Notes under the pieces: generated by a model | What the model was told of the DNA's origin: nothing | The model's input: only the letters and a program-made list of their open reading frames with translations | The model's database searches: none | Translations under genes and position numbers: made by a program | In this document: positions 1-6,816 of the stretch, piece after piece | Position numbering within the stretch: position 1 is the first letter of the stretch | How the letters are laid out: every line of letters starts with the position of its first letter | Assembly (NCBI GenBank): GCA_022707665.1 | Contig: JAKJAE010000056.1 | Span: 1-12,238 of the forward strand | Source: Chloroflexota bacterium | GTDB lineage: Bacteria > Chloroflexota > Anaerolineae > B4-G1 > SLSP01 | Length of the DNA: 12,238 bases | Direction: 5' to 3'

Positions 1-9
1 ATGGGTACG

Positions 10-1224
10 TCACGCCCCGGCGCTGCAGCTCACCATATCGGATTCTGATATGGTCAGCACCCGCCGCCGTATCACGACCAGGGCGCCAAGCATGATCAGC
101 CCGCCCAGGAAACCCACCGACCACGTACCAAGCGCCTGCAACATCGCCCCTCCGAGCCCCGGAGCGACGATCTGGGCGAGCGTCTGTAGTGACGCCGAAA
201 GCCCCAGCGTGCCTCCCACCTCATCCCGGTAGACCGACTTTGTGAGCTGGCTGGTCAGCGCTACGTTGAGGACTCCCGCCGCCAAGGCAATAGGAGCCAG
301 GATCATCAGCAGGGAGGTGACGTTCGGCACGAACGCCCAGAGCAGCAGTGACACCGCAAGGATGGCAGCACTCACCAGGATCAGTGGGCGCTCACGGAAC
401 CGATCCGTAAGCTTACCTATGGCTATGCCCTGGACCAGAACCGACAGCAAGCCGACATAGGTCAGGACAAAGGACGTCGCCTGAGCATCGAGCCCGAGGC
501 GTTCCTTCGTAAACAGGGCAAAGTTTGACTGGAAAAGTGTGAACGCCAGGCTATAGAACAAGAGAACCCGCAACAAGGGCCCCATACAGGGGCGGGAGAG
601 CGCCTCGCGCAATGCGTGGAGGCTGAAGGCGGCACGCGGTCGCCCAAGGTCTGACCGCTCCGTTCTCAATCGCAGTGATTCAGGCAGCCAGAGCACGACC
701 GCGACCAGGTTGATCAGCGAGAGCCCCGCTGCGACAAGTGCCGGCACGTTGTAACCAAAGCGGCTCAGCAATCCGCCCATCGCGGGCCCGATGATGAATC
801 CCAACCCGAAGGCGGCGCCGATGATGCCCAGGCCCCGTGAGCGGCTCTTCTCGTCTGTGACGTCCGTAATATAAGCCCGCGCGAGCGCGATGTTGCCGCC
901 CAGCAACCCGTCCAGAACGCGGCTCAGAAAGAGAATCGGAAGCGTTCTCGCCAATCCCAGGATGAGGAAGCTCAAAACAGTCCCGGCAATGCTAAAGATC
1001 AGCAGAGGGCGACGCCCATAGCGATCCGACAATCGCCCAATGACTGGCGCCGCGACCAGCTGCGCCAACGCGTTTGAGGTGCCCAGTAGCCCGACCAACG
1101 TCAGCGTCGCGCCGAAGGTCTCCGCATAGTAGGGCAACAGGGGTAAGATCAAACTGTAACCCAGCAGATCCACGAAGACGAAACCAAAGATAAGCCCCAG
1201 TTGACGTTTCACTTGATGGCCCAT
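10..1224 (-). CDS. MFS transporter, DHA1/Tet-like drug exporter family
   Basis: A 404-residue inner-membrane protein with about 12 hydrophobic segments, the usual size of a 12-TM major facilitator. Seen: an acidic residue in TM1 (VDLLGYSLILPLLP, D19), motif A in the TM2-TM3 loop (GRLSDRYGRRP, residues 63-73), an antiporter-type motif C (GFIIGPAMGG) in the first half, and a degenerate second motif A (GKLTDRFRERP) opening the second half. In this family these features go with proton-coupled export of small hydrophobic compounds, resembling TetA; the substrate cannot be read from sequence. The ATG start has GAGG about 9 nt upstream. It lies 33 nt behind the photolyase on the same strand with no promoter visible between, so co-transcription is likely. 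A metabolite or sugar exporter is an alternative. Confidence 0.9.
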   Translation of the reverse strand: MGHQVKRQLGLIFGFVFVDLLGYSLILPLLPYYAETFGATLTLVGLLGTSNALAQLVAAPVIGRLSDRYGRRPLLIFSIAGTVLSFLILGLARTLPILFLSRVLDGLLGGNIALARAYITDVTDEKSRSRGLGIIGAAFGLGFIIGPAMGGLLSRFGYNVPALVAAGLSLINLVAVVLWLPESLRLRTERSDLGRPRAAFSLHALREALSRPCMGPLLRVLLFYSLAFTLFQSNFALFTKERLGLDAQATSFVLTYVGLLSVLVQGIAIGKLTDRFRERPLILVSAAILAVSLLLWAFVPNVTSLLMILAPIALAAGVLNVALTSQLTKSVYRDEVGGTLGLSASLQTLAQIVAPGLGGAMLQALGTWSVGFLGGLIMLGALVVIRRRVLTISESDMVSCSAGA

Positions 1225-1257
1225 GCGCGTCGCCTCAGGTTTGCCTTTCCAGGTAGC

Positions 1258-2676
1258 CTAGGCGCTTGCTCGAGCCGCGGCATAGGCCGCAAGCGTGCGC
1301 TCACGCGCCGCTTTGTGATCCACAATGGGGGCCGGGTAGTCAGTTCCCACCATACAACCGACCCTGCGCTGCACCTCTACGGGCAACGTCCACGGCGCAT
1401 GAATTGCCGATGTCGGAACGGCCTCCAATTCCGGCACCCAGCGGCGCACATATGCACCCTCGGGGTCGTACTTCTCTCCCTGCGACACCGGGTTGAAGAT
1501 CCGGAAATAGGGAGCTGCGTCCGTCCCGGTACCGGCTGACCACTGCCAGCCGCCGTTGTTCACCGCGGGATCGCCGTCGATCAAGTGCTGCATGAAGTGT
1601 CGCTCGCCCCAACGCCAGTCGATCAGAAGATCCTTCGTAAGAAAGGACGCCACGATCATGCGCGCGCGATTGTGCATCCAGCCCGTGGTTTCTAGCTGCC
1701 GCATCGCAGCGTCGACGATCGGGTAGCCCGTGCGGCCTTCCTGCCACGCGAGGAAATCCTCGGGATCGTTGGCCCAGGCAATCTCCCGGTAAGCCTCACG
1801 AAAGCTGTGCTGTCGAACGCCCGGGAAATGGTAAAGGATCGAGAGGTAGAACTCACGCCAGATCAATTCGTCGAGCCAGACTTGTGCGCCAGTGCGAGCC
1901 TCGGCGGTGGGGGCCGCCTCCCGCGCTGCCAACGCCTCGACCACGACCTGGCGGGCCGACAGCATGCCAAAACGCAGGTAGGGAGACAACCCCGAGGTGG
2001 CTTCCAGATCCATGCGATCTCGCCCGCGGTGATAGTCGTAGATCGCGTCCGCCACGAACGCGGTGAGCCGCCGCCTGGCCTCCCTCTCGCCAGCAACGAA
2101 GGGACGCGATCCGAAGGATCCCGACTCCCCAGGAATCGCCTCCAAGCCCCTGAGCTGTGGCGGCAATGGCGGCAGCACCTTGGGCGCCGGCAGGAGCTCG
2201 CTTGCGTCGGGGAGGGGAAGCGCCTTCCAGGCGCGGCTATACGGTGTGTAGATGCTGTACGGGCTCCCATCGGCCTTGCGCACCGCCTCAGGCGGATGAA
2301 CGGTCAGGCCATCGACCAGCCGCAACGGCACGCGCGCCGCCACACGCGCGTCACGCCGGCTTGCATACGGAGAGGGATCGTGTTCAGCGACAACCCCCTC
2401 TGCCTGCGTCTCTGCCAGCAAAGCCGGCAGGACCGATCCCGGTTCGCCTTGCCGGACGACCAGACCACTGCCACGGGCGCGCAGGTCTGCGTCGAGCGAC
2501 CGCAGGCCATCGTAGAGGAACGCCACCCGCTTTTCCCCCACGTAGCGAGAGGCCAGCAGCGCTGGATCCTGCACAAACACCGGCACCACCCGAGCCCCTT
2601 GGCCCAACGCAACGGACAGCGCCTGATTGTCCTCGAGTCGCAAGTCCCTACGCACCCACCAGATCATCGTCCGCAT
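1258..2676 (-). CDS. phr: Deoxyribodipyrimidine photolyase (class I CPD photolyase)
   Basis: Repairs UV-induced cyclobutane pyrimidine dimers using blue light and reduced FAD. The N-terminal antenna-type alpha/beta domain starts with [13 protein letters not shown]; the helical FAD domain fills roughly residues 195-470 with [33 protein letters not shown] and [21 protein letters not shown]. Counted from the GTG, the tryptophans at 303, 356 and 379 have the same spacing as the E. coli W306/W359/W382 electron-transfer triad. Length (472 aa) equals that of E. coli PhrB. A GTG at 2682 is in frame, but AAGGA at 2690-2686 sits 3 nt from it and 9 nt from the ATG at 2676, so the ATG is preferred. No promoter was found in the 94 nt upstream, which contain the terminator of the preceding gene. 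An MFS gene follows. A cryptochrome is less likely given the intact repair-type core. Confidence 0.97.
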   Translation of the reverse strand: MRTMIWWVRRDLRLEDNQALSVALGQGARVVPVFVQDPALLASRYVGEKRVAFLYDGLRSLDADLRARGSGLVVRQGEPGSVLPALLAETQAEGVVAEHDPSPYASRRDARVAARVPLRLVDGLTVHPPEAVRKADGSPYSIYTPYSRAWKALPLPDASELLPAPKVLPPLPPQLRGLEAIPGESGSFGSRPFVAGEREARRRLTAFVADAIYDYHRGRDRMDLEATSGLSPYLRFGMLSARQVVVEALAAREAAPTAEARTGAQVWLDELIWREFYLSILYHFPGVRQHSFREAYREIAWANDPEDFLAWQEGRTGYPIVDAAMRQLETTGWMHNRARMIVASFLTKDLLIDWRWGERHFMQHLIDGDPAVNNGGWQWSAGTGTDAAPYFRIFNPVSQGEKYDPEGAYVRRWVPELEAVPTSAIHAPWTLPVEVQRRVGCMVGTDYPAPIVDHKAARERTLAAYAAARASA

Positions 2677-2685
2677 CGCCACCCA

Positions 2686-2690
2686 TCCTT
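2686..2690 (-). promoter_or_regulatory. Ribosome binding site deciding the photolyase start
   Basis: Minus-strand AAGGA lies 9 nt before the ATG at 2676 and only 3 nt before the alternative GTG at 2682. The spacing favours the ATG. Confidence 0.6.
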
Positions 2691-2699
2691 GTCCAATGC

Positions 2700-2730
2700 A
2701 AAACGAAGGTGGGCTTTACACCCACCTTCG
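2700..2730 (-). terminator. Intrinsic terminator after the DUF4397 gene
   Basis: A perfect 10-bp stem (2704-2713 with 2721-2730, CGAAGGTGGG paired with CCCACCTTCG) with a 7-nt loop is followed on the minus strand by TTTT. It lies 40 nt after the DUF4397 stop and just before the photolyase start, so it probably separates the two transcripts, at least partly. The short U tract may allow readthrough into the photolyase, for which no separate promoter was seen. Confidence 0.75.
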
Positions 2731-2770
2731 TCGTATTCACTGACTCTATGCTTCAGTCTCTGACGTAAGC

Positions 2771-3559
2771 TTACTTCTCGATCTTCCGCAGGGCGAGCTT
2801 GCGATACCCGGTACCGAAGGTCAGCACACCCAGCGCCACCAGACCAAGGCCCAGCCAGAGGGTCGAGCTACCACCCGTCGCGGGCAAGAGCGTGGGCTGC
2901 GCCTGCGCGTCGACGCTGATCACGGCGGTCAGAGTGGGCTCACCAGCGGCGAACCCCATCGCGTAAACTGTGTAAACAGTGCCCTCTTCCAGTGTAATGC
3001 CCGGCAGACTCAGCGCAACCGTCTCGGTCCCGGAGATCCGCGCCTCGAGATCGTACGTCCCGGCATCCACGGGCAGGTAATCACCAACACCCTTGAAGGC
3101 AACCCCACCGAACAGGACTGGGCCACCGGTCACAGCGATATCGACAGCGGGGGCATCAGGCGAAGCGTGCACGAACCGTACGTGTGCCTTACCCTCGGCA
3201 GGAAGTCCATTGTTGTCGACGAGCACTACCGGCTCGATCGAGGAAAGCGTATTGACGGCGAGAATCGTGTAATCCGTATTATTCTGGAGATCCAGGTCCG
3301 CCTCGATCACCACAGGCTCCGTGGCGCCGGCAGGAACGATCTGGAAGTTGTGCATCCCCTGCGAGAGCTCAGCATAGGGCGTCACACCCTTGAACGGTGC
3401 GTTTGTGAACGCCTTGGCGCCATCGACCCAGACATCTACTGTGGGAGCATCAGGCGACGCATGGACGGCACGCACACGCGGCCCACCAGCAGCCATTGCC
3501 GGAACAACCATCGAAAGAGCCAGAACCAACACCGAACCCAACAGCATCAAGCGCTTCAT
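2771..3559 (-). CDS. Cell-wall-anchored DUF4397 tandem-repeat protein (LPxTG)
   Basis: A 262-residue exported surface protein of unknown biochemical role. Seen: a signal peptide (MKRLMLLGS, hydrophobic stretch, AMA/A cleavage near residue 23); two DUF4397 repeats, about residues 28-118 and 126-216, each opening with the near-identical VRxVHASPDAPxVD; then LPATG at 225-229, a hydrophobic segment about 233-252 and a basic tail (YRKLALRKIEK). The last three elements make up a classic sortase sorting signal, implying covalent attachment to the wall of a monoderm cell; no sortase gene is in the window. DUF4397 domains are beta-rich and found in secreted proteins, ligand unknown. The start has GGAGG 6 nt upstream, with a consensus promoter (3657-3630) and a leader of about 60 nt. 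Its own promoter and terminator suggest a monocistronic, strongly expressed gene. Confidence 0.92.
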   Translation of the reverse strand: MKRLMLLGSVLVLALSMVVPAMAAGGPRVRAVHASPDAPTVDVWVDGAKAFTNAPFKGVTPYAELSQGMHNFQIVPAGATEPVVIEADLDLQNNTDYTILAVNTLSSIEPVVLVDNNGLPAEGKAHVRFVHASPDAPAVDIAVTGGPVLFGGVAFKGVGDYLPVDAGTYDLEARISGTETVALSLPGITLEEGTVYTVYAMGFAAGEPTLTAVISVDAQAQPTLLPATGGSSTLWLGLGLVALGVLTFGTGYRKLALRKIEK

Positions 3560-3629
3560 CTCAGACCTCCACTATATGTGTTTTTGATTATCACTCTTAT
3601 TGAGCGGGTTATGCCTCAAACTTGTCCAC

Positions 3630-3657
3630 ATTATAGAGGGTATTTCGTTTTTGTCAA
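3630..3657 (-). promoter_or_regulatory. Consensus sigma-70-type promoter for the DUF4397 gene
   Basis: On the minus strand TTGACA (3657-3652), a 16-nt spacer, then TATAAT (3635-3630). Both hexamers match the housekeeping consensus perfectly. The predicted transcription start is near 3623, in an A+T-rich stretch that stands out from the G+C-rich surroundings. Confidence 0.8.
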
Positions 3658-3728
3658 GCATTTGAACAGATAATTTCCAGATTTCCTCGAGATTCGTCCT
3701 GTGAGTGCCGCTTTTGCAGGTCCTGGGG

Positions 3729-3734
3729 TAGAAT
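3729..3734 (+). promoter_or_regulatory. -10 element of a probable leaderless promoter
   Basis: TAGAAT is followed by exactly 6 nt and then the ATG of the phosphatase gene at 3741. No Shine-Dalgarno-like AGGAGG lies in the 15 nt before that ATG and no good -35 is seen. This spacing places the transcription start at or next to the ATG, as in TANNNT-type leaderless genes described in Deinococcus and Actinobacteria. Confidence 0.5.
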
Positions 3735-3740
3735 ACGGCT

Positions 3741-4226
3741 ATGCAACACGTCTACTGGGTCATCGAAGGATTGCTGGCGGGCCGGCCGGGTCCGGTGCTG
3801 GAGCCGTGGGATCCTGCGGCGCTCTATGCTGGGGGAATACGCGCCGTCATCTCACTGGCTGCAGAGGAAGCCCCAGAGGATCTGGCGCCCTACGGCCTCG
3901 ACCATTACAGGATGGAGTTCCCGCCGGTCACCCTGTACTCGAATGGTATGCGCAAGGCCTTCATCTATCAGGCTCTCCCCGTATGGCGCCTGATCGATGG
4001 GCAACTAGCCCGGGGAAACCCAACGTTAGTCCACTGCCACGCCGGCCAGGACCGCACGGGTGCAATCCTGGCAGGGTATCTGATCGTCTACAAGGGGGAA
4101 ACCCCGTCACGCGCGTTGGAGCGCATTCGTGAGGTGAAGCCCGCCGCAATGACGGCCGAGGGATATGCCGAGGTGTTGGAGCTCCTGAAGCCGGGGCAGA
4201 TCCCCGATCCGCGACGGCTCCTTTAG
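3741..4226 (+). CDS. Dual-specificity/tyrosine phosphatase-like protein
   Basis: A 161-residue cytoplasmic protein with no signal peptide or TM segment. The phosphatase P-loop HCHAGQDRTG is at residues 98-107 and fits the HCxxGxxR[ST] signature: C99 would be the nucleophile and R105 would bind phosphate. The N-terminal part (WVIEGLLAGRPGP, then GIRAVISLAAEE) matches the opening beta-strands of small DSP-like phosphatases. The 'DRTG' ending is shared with IphP-like and atypical DSP enzymes. Odd: in the region where a general-acid Asp is expected (about residues 58-70, MEFPPVTLYSNGM) no Asp is present, so catalysis may use another residue or be weak. The substrate (phosphotyrosine, phosphoinositide or other) cannot be told. 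The gene is convergent with the MerR gene, 16 nt apart, and appears leaderless. Confidence 0.88.
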   Translation: MQHVYWVIEGLLAGRPGPVLEPWDPAALYAGGIRAVISLAAEEAPEDLAPYGLDHYRMEFPPVTLYSNGMRKAFIYQALPVWRLIDGQLARGNPTLVHCHAGQDRTGAILAGYLIVYKGETPSRALERIREVKPAAMTAEGYAEVLELLKPGQIPDPRRLL

Positions 4227-4242
4227 CAGGCTCCCGCCAGCC

Positions 4243-5229
4243 CTACGCCAAAGGCGGGCTGATGCGCCGCAGCGTGCGCTCCAGCGTCTCCACACCTTCG
4301 CCCAACGTAGCCCCCAGGAACAGCCCCCGCACCTTCACGCGCCATTCAGGGTTCTCGTTGAAGATCAGCCCACCATAGGCAAAGATCGGACGCCCAGTCT
4401 GTGCTGCTTCGGGAAAGTGCTGAGGCCAGGCCGCTAACGCCGCGGCGGACTCTGCCGACATTGCCACCGTGACAATGGCCAGGGGGTTGGTTCGGTGCGC
4501 GAACTCCGCCAGATCGGGGAGGGGAATCGATTGCCCCAGATAGGCGACGGGCCACCGCCGGCGCCGCAAAAGAGCTCCCAGCATCATCAAGCTGCCCTCG
4601 TGATACTCGCCGGGAGCACAGGCCAAGACCGTGGGCGCCACCGCAAAGAGCGGCGGGCCAGAAGTGAGCCAGGCCAACAGACGTTGGCGAAGGTAGCCGG
4701 TCGCCAGATGTTCCGTGCCAATCGAGACCTCTTCGCGCTCCCAGCCCTCGCCAATCTCCCACAGCGTGGGGCGGATCATCTGGAGCATCACACTCTCAGG
4801 AGGGTAGAGCGCGAGCGCTTCACTGAAGATGTCATCGGCAAGCGCGGTATCGTGGCGCACGAGCGCGTCATAGAGCCGGCTCTGCAGGCGGGCGATGTAC
4901 GTGTCCGCAACGTCGCTCTCGGCGCGCGCCAGGCGGCTTGGCCCGGCTACCAGCACCCCCTCTCCCGTCATAGGCTCGGGAAAGGCATTTTCTTCCTCAA
5001 GGGCTCTCAGAGCGCGCACTGCCTGTCGTACCTGCATGCCCTCGTCGGTTTTGGCCTTGACCCACAGCAGGCGCTGGATATCGCTATCGCTGTAGAGACG
5101 GTGGCCACCTTCGGTGCGCGATGTGTCAGGGAAGCCATAGCGGCGCTCCCAGACCCGCAGCGTTGCAGCCGGGATATCCGTCATCCGTGCCACAACACCA
5201 ATGTTGTAGATAGGTTCATCCTGACTCAT
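4243..5229 (-). CDS. MerR-family B12-binding regulator, CarH/LitR-like
   Basis: A 328-residue DNA-binding protein. Domains: MerR winged helix, residues 7-75 (YNIGVVARMTD, TLRVWERRYGFPDTSRTEGGHRLYSDSD); a four-helix B12-cap domain about 108-190; a Rossmann-type cobalamin domain about 198-325. The cap holds W163-x9-E173-H174, the W-x9-EH signature of light-sensing CarH/LitR. The B12 loop is PGEYHEGS, with H210 the expected lower cobalt ligand, 36 residues after H174 (35 in Thermus CarH). Later B12-pocket elements MSAES and YGGLIF are present. Known for the family: with adenosylcobalamin the protein represses in the dark and releases DNA in light. Odd: the residue after the Trp is Glu164, where Thermus CarH has His132, which caps cobalt after photolysis; Ser213 stands where Gly usually closes the motif. 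The start has AGAGG 7 nt upstream. It is divergent from the epimerase gene and probably autoregulated. A non-light B12 or redox sensor remains possible. Confidence 0.9.
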   Translation of the reverse strand: MSQDEPIYNIGVVARMTDIPAATLRVWERRYGFPDTSRTEGGHRLYSDSDIQRLLWVKAKTDEGMQVRQAVRALRALEEENAFPEPMTGEGVLVAGPSRLARAESDVADTYIARLQSRLYDALVRHDTALADDIFSEALALYPPESVMLQMIRPTLWEIGEGWEREEVSIGTEHLATGYLRQRLLAWLTSGPPLFAVAPTVLACAPGEYHEGSLMMLGALLRRRRWPVAYLGQSIPLPDLAEFAHRTNPLAIVTVAMSAESAAALAAWPQHFPEAAQTGRPIFAYGGLIFNENPEWRVKVRGLFLGATLGEGVETLERTLRRISPPLA

Positions 5230-5276
5230 GCGGACCTCTTTCGATCGTCATACCTCAATAGCACTTCATACTAAGT

Positions 5277-5305
5277 AGTATACCACACGGAATACATAAT
5301 GTCAA
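5277..5305 (-). promoter_or_regulatory. Promoter of the MerR/B12 regulator gene
   Basis: On the minus strand TTGACA (5305-5300), a 17-nt spacer, then TATACT (5282-5277), predicted start near 5270. The -10 lies in the inverted repeat ATACT-N4-AGTAT (5268-5281). The spacer contains one copy of AATACATA on the plus strand (5291-5298) and ends in GTGTGG, the same sequence that precedes the -10 of the divergent promoter. Confidence 0.78.
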
Positions 5306-5358
5306 ATAAATATATCCAATACATACGCAATAGGTTGACAACGCAACCAGGTGTGGTA
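5281..5358. promoter_or_regulatory. Putative shared operator region between divergent promoters
   Basis: An exact 8-bp inverted repeat, TACCACAC (5281-5288) and GTGTGGTA (5351-5358), overlaps the upstream edge of both -10 elements. Read toward each gene, the element is GTGTGGTATACT (regulator side) and GTGTGGTAGACT (epimerase side), 11 of 12 bases identical. A direct repeat AATACATA (5291-5298 and 5318-5325, 27 bp apart) lies inside. The natural candidate to bind here is the adjacent regulator; this is inference. Confidence 0.5.
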
Positions 5359-5362
5359 GACT
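5335..5362 (+). promoter_or_regulatory. Promoter of the TIGR01777 epimerase gene
   Basis: TTGACA (5335-5340), a 16-nt spacer and TAGACT (5357-5362). The -35 is perfect and the -10 matches 4 of 6. The predicted start is near 5369, giving a leader of about 37 nt with AGGAG at 5391-5395. It is organised as a mirror image of the regulator promoter. Confidence 0.72.
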
Positions 5363-5405
5363 AAATCTAGCGCAGACTGGTCAATCAACAAGGAGCCACC
5401 AACCA

Positions 5406-6311
5406 ATGCGAGTTCTGATCACTGCAGGGACAGGGACGATTGGCCGCGCGCTTGCTCGCGAACTGTCCGAAAACGGTCATGACGTAACCGTCACCAGTCG
5501 CGACCCAGGCCACGCGCGGTCATTCACGCACAAGGTACAGCTCATCCCGTGGGATGCCCGGTCCGGCGATCCCCTGATTCCCGCTGTCGAGGCTTCAGAT
5601 GCTATCGTTCACCTCGTCGGGGAGTCCATTGGGAGCGGTCTCTGGACGACGGCGAAGAAAGCCCGAATCCTGCAGAGCAGAATCACCTCAGGACAGGCGC
5701 TAACCGAAGCGGTGGCTCACGCCCGGACCAAACCGAAGGTGGTAGTGCAGGCCTCGGCGATCGGGTACTACGGACCGCACGATGCTGCGCCGCTCGACGA
5801 GGACGCGCTGCCGGGCACAGACTGGATGGCCCGGACAGCGGTGCAGTGGGAAGCCAGCACGGCAGGCATCACCAACGAGGAGACGCGCCGTGTGGTGATC
5901 CGGACCGGGTTGGTGTTGAGTGCCGGTGCAGGCGTATTGCCCAAGATGATGCTACCGTTCAAGTTGTTCGTGGGTGGCCCGCTGGGCAGCGGCACACAGG
6001 GCGTCTCATGGATCCATCTTCATGATCTGGCCTCGGCAATCCGTTTCCTGATCGAGCACCCCGACGCCCGCGGACCCTACAATCTCACCGCACCAGCCCC
6101 CGTCTCCAACGCAGCGTTCGGGCACGCTCTCAGCGCTGCGATGCATCGTCCCTACTGGCTCCCGGCGCCCGCATTCGCCATGCGCCTGGTCCTGGGCGAG
6201 CTATCCCAGTTGGTGCTCCAGGGGCAGTTCGTCATTCCCCGCCGGCTCACTTCGTTGGGGTTTGCCTTCCGCTACCCAGATCTGCAGACCGCATTGGCGG
6301 ATCTCCTGTAG
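5406..6311 (+). CDS. TIGR01777 family NAD(P)-binding epimerase-like protein (YfcH-like)
   Basis: A 301-residue protein of the extended short-chain dehydrogenase fold. The N-terminal Rossmann motif is MRVLITAGTGTIGRAL (residues 1-16), with Ala where the family usually has a second Gly. Further family marks are the strand ending AIVHLVGESIGSGLW (about 66-80), the SAIGYYG segment (117-123), DEDALPGTDWMA (131-142) and a C-terminal DUF1731-like region holding LPAPAFAMRLVLGEL near residues 256-270. The reaction of this family is not established; the fold implies NAD(P)-dependent action on a sugar-nucleotide-like or small-molecule substrate. The start is supported by AGGAG 10 nt upstream. It is divergent from the B12 regulator and followed after 50 nt by the Rieske gene. 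Relatives are reported beside litR and photolyase genes in other bacteria, which fits a light-induced role. Confidence 0.92.
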   Translation: MRVLITAGTGTIGRALARELSENGHDVTVTSRDPGHARSFTHKVQLIPWDARSGDPLIPAVEASDAIVHLVGESIGSGLWTTAKKARILQSRITSGQALTEAVAHARTKPKVVVQASAIGYYGPHDAAPLDEDALPGTDWMARTAVQWEASTAGITNEETRRVVIRTGLVLSAGAGVLPKMMLPFKLFVGGPLGSGTQGVSWIHLHDLASAIRFLIEHPDARGPYNLTAPAPVSNAAFGHALSAAMHRPYWLPAPAFAMRLVLGELSQLVLQGQFVIPRRLTSLGFAFRYPDLQTALADLL

Positions 6312-6361
6312 CGAGCGACTGTCTGCTGAAACGTTTTCCTTATATAGACACGGAGGCGCGT

Positions 6362-6730
6362 ATGAACTGGGTTCGAGTTTTGGATGAGGGGGCGTTGTCT
6401 GCCGGAGAGCGACAGGTCGTGGAGGTCAGAGAGCACAAGATCCTGCTCCTCGAGCACGAGGGTCGGGTCTACGCCATGCTCAATGCCTGTCCACATATGG
6501 GCGTGTCCCTGAAGCGGGGCAAGGTGACCGAAGATGGGGACATCGTCTGCCCATTTCACCACAGCGTCTTCAGTCTGGAGACCGGCGCTGTGAAGACTTG
6601 GGCGCCCTGGCCCCCCGTGGTCGGGAAGCTGCTCGGGGCCGTAAAACCGGAAAACCCACTTCATATCTTCCCCACAAAGGTCGAAGATGGCGGAATCTGG
6701 ATCGGCGTGGGGATAGACGACGCGGTATAA
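6362..6730 (+). CDS. Rieske [2Fe-2S] ferredoxin-like protein
   Basis: A 122-residue soluble single-domain Rieske protein. The cluster ligands are visible as C43-P-H45 and C63-PF-H66, two Cys and two His as required. The surrounding text NACPHMGVSLKRGKV and IVCPFHHSVFSLETG is typical of NirD/dioxygenase-ferredoxin type domains. It would carry one electron at a time; no oxygenase or nitrite reductase large subunit is in the window, so its partner is unknown. The ATG has GGAGG 5 nt upstream. It lies 50 nt after the epimerase gene and 86 nt before degV on the same strand, so the three may form one transcript. A TATATA-like stretch at 6341-6346 could be a -10, but no -35 supports it. Confidence 0.93.
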   Translation: MNWVRVLDEGALSAGERQVVEVREHKILLLEHEGRVYAMLNACPHMGVSLKRGKVTEDGDIVCPFHHSVFSLETGAVKTWAPWPPVVGKLLGAVKPENPLHIFPTKVEDGGIWIGVGIDDAV

Positions 6731-6731
6731 T
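6726..6731 (+). promoter_or_regulatory. Possible -10 element for the DegV gene
   Basis: A perfect TATAAT overlaps the stop codon of the Rieske gene and lies about 85 nt before the DegV ATG. No recognisable -35 is found 16-18 nt upstream, so it may be a chance match. If real, it would let degV be transcribed independently. Confidence 0.3.
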
Positions 6732-6800
6732 AGGATCTACATGCCTTGTTGAAGGCGTGGATCAGGCATTGGGTGCGCATCCAAGGCGCGAGCGAAGGCA

Positions 6801-6813
6801 GGAGAAGGAGGGG
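6801..6813 (+). promoter_or_regulatory. Strong ribosome binding site of the DegV gene
   Basis: GGAGAAGGAGGGG ends 3 nt before the ATG at 6817. It fixes the start there rather than at the in-frame ATG at 6598, which would lie inside the Rieske gene. Confidence 0.8.
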
Positions 6814-6816
6814 AAA

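Noticed and set aside
1807..2763. 318-codon plus-strand open frame opposite the photolyase
   Set aside because: It is antisense to a clearly conserved photolyase, has no recognisable domain and is explained by high G+C third-position bias.
4233..4258. 6-bp stem (CCCGCC/GGCGGG) between the convergent phosphatase and MerR genes
   Set aside because: The loop is 14 nt, there is no U tract, and half lies in coding sequence; too weak to call a terminator.
4495..5274. 259-codon plus-strand open frame opposite the MerR/B12 gene
   Set aside because: It is antisense to conserved MerR and B12 motifs and runs into the divergent promoter; no family features.
5230..5405. Cobalamin riboswitch next to the B12-binding regulator
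   Set aside because: The 176-bp spacer holds two promoters and leaders of about 40 nt, too short for a B12 riboswitch, and no B12-box sequence is seen.
6769..6784. 16-bp near-palindrome TTGGGTGCGCATCCAA before degV
   Set aside because: It matches 14 of 16 positions but resembles no operator I can name, and such matches arise easily in this composition.
6598..6816. 73-codon N-terminal extension of the DegV frame
   Set aside because: It overlaps the Rieske gene in another frame, and a strong ribosome binding site and the family-typical start are at 6817.
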